Positions 5,878 to 8,937 of a stretch of 8,937 nucleotides of DNA are shown here, piece after piece. The DNA is from Bacteroidia bacterium (GTDB taxonomy: Bacteria; Bacteroidota; Bacteroidia; Bacteroidales; CAJPTX01): assembly GCA_905373665.1 (NCBI GenBank), contig CAJPTV010000088.1, positions 1 to 8,937 on the forward strand. Direction: 5' to 3'. The notes below the pieces were generated by a model. That model searched no databases. It was not told the origin of the DNA and saw nothing but the letters and a program-made list of their open reading frames with translations. Numbering within the stretch: the first letter of the stretch is position 1; every line of letters begins with the position of its first letter. The position numbers and the translations under genes were made by a program.

Positions 5878-6705
5878 CTAGTCCTGATGTAACTCTTTAT
5901 AGATTTGAGCAATCACCTCTTTCACCTGCGATGAAAAATCAGCCTGCATCATCCAACTATAGTAACTGTCGTTCTGACGGAAAACTTCGCGGACGACCTG
6001 CCCCTTGTACTTCCCAAAATTGAAGACGACCTCTCCCTTATCGTTGTAACTTAGGCGGTTGGAAAAGTCTAGGATTCGCTGCCCATTGTTACAATAATGA
6101 GATAATTCCTTCACACTCGTCGGCAAATCTGGGTAATGCTTCAGCTGTGCCATCAATACCTCGGCACTTGCATGGGTATCCGCTAGCGCGGAGTGCGCAT
6201 CTAACAACTCTGCATGGCAGTAGTAACGATAAGCTGCCGTGAGCGTACGAGGTTCTTTCTGCGTAAAGATCAAGTGCGCATCCAAGAGTGCGTGCTGCGA
6301 AAAATCTAAACGAATATGGGCACGTGCAAACTCCTCAAGGATCATCGGGACGTCAAACCGCGTCGAGTTATAACCCGCCAAATCCGAATCCTGAAATACG
6401 GCTGCCAGTAATGGCGCTATCTCCGAAAATCTAGGCGCATGCGCCACCATTCCATCCGAAATGCCGTGTATGTTCGTCGTTTCAGGCGGGATCGGAATTC
6501 CAGGATTTATCAAACTATCCCACTCGCGCGACGAACCATCTTCCAACACCTGCAACAATGCGATCTGTACGATGCGCGAGGTGACAGGGTCGATCCCGGT
6601 CGTCTCCAAATCAAAAAATAACAACGGACGCTTTAACTCAAGCTCCGAGAACAACGCACTCGAAAGGCTACTCGAACGCCACTGCAATGTACTAGGCACA
6701 GCCAT
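5878..6705 (-). CDS. DEDDh 3'-5' exonuclease, DnaQ/Pol III epsilon-like, with extra C-terminal domain
   Basis: The product has 275 residues. The exonuclease domain (about 27-195) has every metal-binding residue of the DEDDh class: Asp32 and Glu34 in FFDLETTG, Asp118 in YNSTRFDVP, and His171 with Asp176 in HSALADTHAS. A second small domain at about 225-270, with FNFGKYKGQVVREVF and YYSWMMQADF, matches the exodeoxyribonuclease X-type C-terminal module usual in the Bacteroidota homologues of this enzyme. It removes nucleotides from 3' ends and probably serves replication proofreading or repair. The ATG at 6705-6703 is 2 nt after the dnaN stop, an arrangement I remember as common in this phylum. 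The start could be a little later, because residues 1-25 precede the fold. Whether it is the replicase proofreading subunit or a repair nuclease cannot be settled from sequence. Confidence 0.92.
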   Translation of the reverse strand: MAVPSTLQWRSSSLSSALFSELELKRPLLFFDLETTGIDPVTSRIVQIALLQVLEDGSSREWDSLINPGIPIPPETTNIHGISDGMVAHAPRFSEIAPLLAAVFQDSDLAGYNSTRFDVPMILEEFARAHIRLDFSQHALLDAHLIFTQKEPRTLTAAYRYYCHAELLDAHSALADTHASAEVLMAQLKHYPDLPTSVKELSHYCNNGQRILDFSNRLSYNDKGEVVFNFGKYKGQVVREVFRQNDSYYSWMMQADFSSQVKEVIAQIYKELHQD

Positions 6706-6707
6706 GA

Positions 6708-7928
6708 CTATCTCTCACTTTCCGACGCGTGAACATCCTCTTCTGGAATAGCCTTCACTTTATGCGGAATGGCGCTCGTGGCCAAAATCTGTTCAAACAA
6801 AACGTTCTCTTCTGAGTTTTGCGTTGGATAGAAATAGGCTGGCTGACCAGGTATCTCGGGGAATAAGATATTGATGTCCTGCGACTCTACCCGACTACAA
6901 GCCGTCGTGATAATGTCAAAACGACACCCCACCGTGTACTCGCCCTCAAACATCGCCGTACACTCCATATTATAACGCGCCGAACAGCCTCCGTTAGAAT
7001 CTTCCACTGCGAGATAACAACGATTGTCCTTTATCGTGATGATCCCTGCAAGCCCCTTCTGTCCCACATAATTGTTTGCATAACTCGCCCCTTCGTAAAG
7101 AGAGGAGCGGGATATGATGATCTCGCGCGCCGTATCCGTCGGTATCCGCATATTCTGAAAATCGGGATACTCCTCGTCTTTTTGGCGCGTCACAAAAGAG
7201 AAATCATCGGTGTCGATACGCAACAACCCTTCGTTGAAGGAGATTGTTGCATCCGAGTCGTGAATATCTTTCAACATCCCCTCCAAGATCCCCGCACTGC
7301 GCTGCGGAATCTTCAACTTGGTTGAGATCCCATTGGTCTCTTGATTGGTAAACGTATAGGTCGCAAAATGGTTAAGACTCGTTGCCAAGAACTTAATCGA
7401 CCCTGACTCTATTTCAACAAACACCGCATACAAAGCCAAGTTCTGCGGCTTTACTCCTGAGCTCAACGCAAAAAACGTATTCGTCAGACCACGCTTAAGG
7501 ACACGCTGCGGGACAACGAGCGTCTGTAGCTCTTCATCGTCCACATAGTCAAACAGATTGATGATACTATGTACCGAGCCGTTCATTGCTCCCGACGCAC
7601 CACCCTCTAACTTAGAGTAAACCGTGAGTTTGTCCTCTACTTGCGAACTCTCTTTCGTACTGATCTCGATAAAGCTCTCCTTTTTGAACTCCTTGGTCGA
7701 GTCAATAAGAGACTTTAACTGAAAGAAGGCACGCCCCTCTTCCAAAATCTCTACTTGAGGAATCCGAACCCGAACCCCCGTCTCCCTATCCGAATGGACT
7801 AGAATTAGGGTGTCGCCCTCAGCCGTTACCTCCACTCCATCCGAAGAGGTGGCCGTGCGCATAACTACCACCTTTGACAAATAGCTCCAGGCGTCTAACA
7901 GCGCCTGCATTTTCACTCTAAATCGCAT
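6708..7928 (-). CDS. dnaN: DNA polymerase III beta subunit (sliding clamp), divergent, with extended C-terminus
   Basis: The product has 406 residues, against about 370-375 usual for Bacteroidota clamps. The ring-shaped dimer tethers polymerase to DNA and recruits repair proteins. Clamp features by position are the N-terminal MRFRVKMQALLDAWSYLSKVV, LILVHSDRETGVRVRI at 41-56 (canonical LTVTASDNETTL), FLATSLNHFATY at 180-191 (canonical FVASDGHKL) and DEEYPDFQNMRIP at 251-263 (canonical EGRYPNYxxVIP). NSEENVL at 371-377 sits where ENEDVLMLLMPMRL should close the protein. Here the closing hydrophobic MPMRL-type motif is replaced, and 29 more residues follow, rich in Glu and Ser. Overall similarity is low for such a conserved protein, but position beside the exonuclease supports orthology. 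A 35-nt gap with a candidate promoter separates it from purC. A divergent second clamp paralogue is the main alternative. Confidence 0.82.
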   Translation of the reverse strand: MRFRVKMQALLDAWSYLSKVVVMRTATSSDGVEVTAEGDTLILVHSDRETGVRVRIPQVEILEEGRAFFQLKSLIDSTKEFKKESFIEISTKESSQVEDKLTVYSKLEGGASGAMNGSVHSIINLFDYVDDEELQTLVVPQRVLKRGLTNTFFALSSGVKPQNLALYAVFVEIESGSIKFLATSLNHFATYTFTNQETNGISTKLKIPQRSAGILEGMLKDIHDSDATISFNEGLLRIDTDDFSFVTRQKDEEYPDFQNMRIPTDTAREIIISRSSLYEGASYANNYVGQKGLAGIITIKDNRCYLAVEDSNGGCSARYNMECTAMFEGEYTVGCRFDIITTACSRVESQDINILFPEIPGQPAYFYPTQNSEENVLFEQILATSAIPHKVKAIPEEDVHASESER

Positions 7929-7954
7929 GACTTGCTCCCGTCTTATTCTTCCTG

Positions 7955-7962
7955 CAAAGATA
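7955..7962 (-). promoter_or_regulatory. Candidate Bacteroidota -7 promoter element for dnaN
   Basis: On the minus strand this reads TATCTTTG, a full match to the TAnnTTTG -7 box of Bacteroidota primary promoters, 26 nt before the dnaN ATG and just after the purC stop. At the expected 19-nt spacing upstream I see AGTG rather than TTTG, so the -33 half is weak. It would give dnaN and the exonuclease expression independent of purC. Confidence 0.45.
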
Positions 7963-7963
7963 A

Positions 7964-8905
7964 TTATTTAATGATAGCATTCACTCGCTCGACCATCCGA
8001 TTCTCAAATCCTGCCGAGGTATCATGCTCTAACTTCTTGCCTACAAGACGCTCATAAAGTTCAAGGTAGCGTTGAGAGATCGCCGCTCCCTGCTCCTCTG
8101 TCAACTCTGGGATCTTTTCCCCCGGCTTGCCCGAAAAGCCGTTGTCCATCAACCACTGACGCACAAATTCCTTGGAAAGCTGACGCGGCGCTTTTCCTGA
8201 GCGAACGCTGCTCTCAAAGTCCACACTTTCAAAATAGCGCGAAGAGTCGGGGGTATGTACCTCGTCGATGAGATAAACCTCCCCGTCGCGCAAACCAAAT
8301 TCGTATTTCGTATCCGCTAAAATCAAACCCCGCGCCGCTGCGAGTTTCGACCCTGCCTCAAAAAGCGCCAACGCATAACGCTCGATCTGCTCGTAATACT
8401 CCCGCGCTACAATCCCGCGAGACATGATCTCCTCGCGCGAGATATTCTCATCATGCCCAGCCTCTGCCTTGGTCGTGGGGGTGAGAATCGGGGTCGCAAA
8501 CGCATCGTATTCCCGCATCCCCGCAGGAAGCGCAACACCGCACAGTTCCCGCGCGCCCCCCTTATATTCGCGCCATGCGCTCCCGCATAAATAACCGCGT
8601 ACAATGACCTCCACGGCAAATGGCTTGCAATCCAAGCCCACCATCACCATCGGGTCGGGGAGCGCTTGCATCCAGTTCGGCACAATATCACGGGTCGCCT
8701 CTAGGGCTTGGTAGGCTATGCCGTTTAAGACCGCACCCTTATGCTCAATCCCCCACGGGAGCACTACGTCAAAAGCCGATATACGATCCGTAACCACCAA
8801 CGCTATCTGACCGCCTGACAGATGATACACATCTCGAACCTTGCCTTGAAAGCGCGACTGAACGCCCCGAAACGGGCAGTCTGTATGCAGGATTACATTA
8901 CTCAT
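7964..8905 (-). CDS. purC: Phosphoribosylaminoimidazole-succinocarboxamide (SAICAR) synthase
   Basis: The product has 313 residues, the length of the longer bacterial/eukaryote-like SAICAR synthases common in Bacteroidota. It joins CAIR and L-aspartate using ATP to form SAICAR in cytoplasmic purine synthesis. The full fold and signature residues are present: GKVRDVY at 21-27 and VTDRISAFD at 38-46, VRGYLCGSAWREY at 102-114, LTPTTKAEAGHDENIS at 141-156, LADTKYEFG at 196-204, and DEVHTPDSSRY at 214-224. The ATG at 8905-8903 overlaps the TGA of an upstream frame as ATGA, which suggests an operon continuing to the right. Downstream, dnaN begins after 35 nt. Nothing in the sequence suggests truncation or loss of activity. 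Confidence 0.97.
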   Translation of the reverse strand: MSNVILHTDCPFRGVQSRFQGKVRDVYHLSGGQIALVVTDRISAFDVVLPWGIEHKGAVLNGIAYQALEATRDIVPNWMQALPDPMVMVGLDCKPFAVEVIVRGYLCGSAWREYKGGARELCGVALPAGMREYDAFATPILTPTTKAEAGHDENISREEIMSRGIVAREYYEQIERYALALFEAGSKLAAARGLILADTKYEFGLRDGEVYLIDEVHTPDSSRYFESVDFESSVRSGKAPRQLSKEFVRQWLMDNGFSGKPGEKIPELTEEQGAAISQRYLELYERLVGKKLEHDTSAGFENRMVERVNAIIK

Positions 8906-8937
8906 GCTTCTTTATTGCTATGAGGCATCTCTTCCTC
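8902..8937 (-). CDS. C-terminal end of an upstream gene (partial), overlapping purC by 4 nt
   Basis: A reading frame enters from the right edge, encodes EEEMPHSNKEA and stops at TGA (8904-8902). That stop overlaps the purC ATG as ATGA, the classic sign of coupled genes. Eleven residues do not allow identification. In many Bacteroidota a PhoH-like ATPase gene precedes purC, which makes that a guess from synteny only. The frame could also be chance, since so little of it is visible. Confidence 0.4.
   Translation of the reverse strand, partial: EEEMPHSNKEA

Overview
The window looks like a chromosomal piece from a member of the Bacteroidota, probably a Bacteroidales/Porphyromonas-like organism. 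Three things point there. The partial gene at the left edge starts MRQLKISKSITNRES..SLDKYLQEIG, the N-terminus typical of the Bacteroidota housekeeping sigma factor RpoD. The clamp gene dnaN is followed by a DEDDh exonuclease of the Bacteroidota type. A TATCTTTG box in front of dnaN fits the TAnnTTTG -7 element of this phylum. All convincing genes lie on the minus strand, so transcription runs from right to left. No tRNA, rRNA, CRISPR, phage or insertion-sequence signal was seen, and no gene-free stretch reaches 300 bases.

Right part (8937 to about 5800): the tail of an unidentified gene overlaps purC (SAICAR synthase, purine synthesis) by 4 nt. Then come dnaN (sliding clamp, with an unusual C-terminus) and, 2 nt later, a DnaQ-like 3'-5' exonuclease. 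A long hairpin with a T-rich tail follows and probably ends or attenuates this replication/nucleotide unit.

Middle part (5791 to 2165): a 188-residue protein I do not recognise starts 13 nt after that hairpin. Next is a 549-residue protein whose C-terminal half has the layout of a CbbX/SpoVK-type AAA+ ATPase but has lost the Walker A and Walker B residues. An acidic linker encoded by a GAT repeat and a G8 tract precedes that domain. A MATE-family exporter gene follows 3 nt after its stop.

Left part (2101 to 1): a membrane-anchored HtrA/Deg serine protease with one PDZ domain, then a 189-residue chimera, then rpoD. The chimera overlaps htrA by a GTGA start/stop. It joins a degenerate sigma-70 region 1.2-2 segment to a PDZ domain that aligns with that of the htrA next door. 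The order htrA, (rpoD 5' :: htrA 3'), rpoD is what one internal tandem duplication of an htrA-rpoD pair would leave. This chimera is the most unusual item in the window. It lacks the paired tryptophans of region 2.3 and has no -35-binding region 4, so it is unlikely to be a working sigma factor. It may be a sigma-derived binding or adaptor protein.
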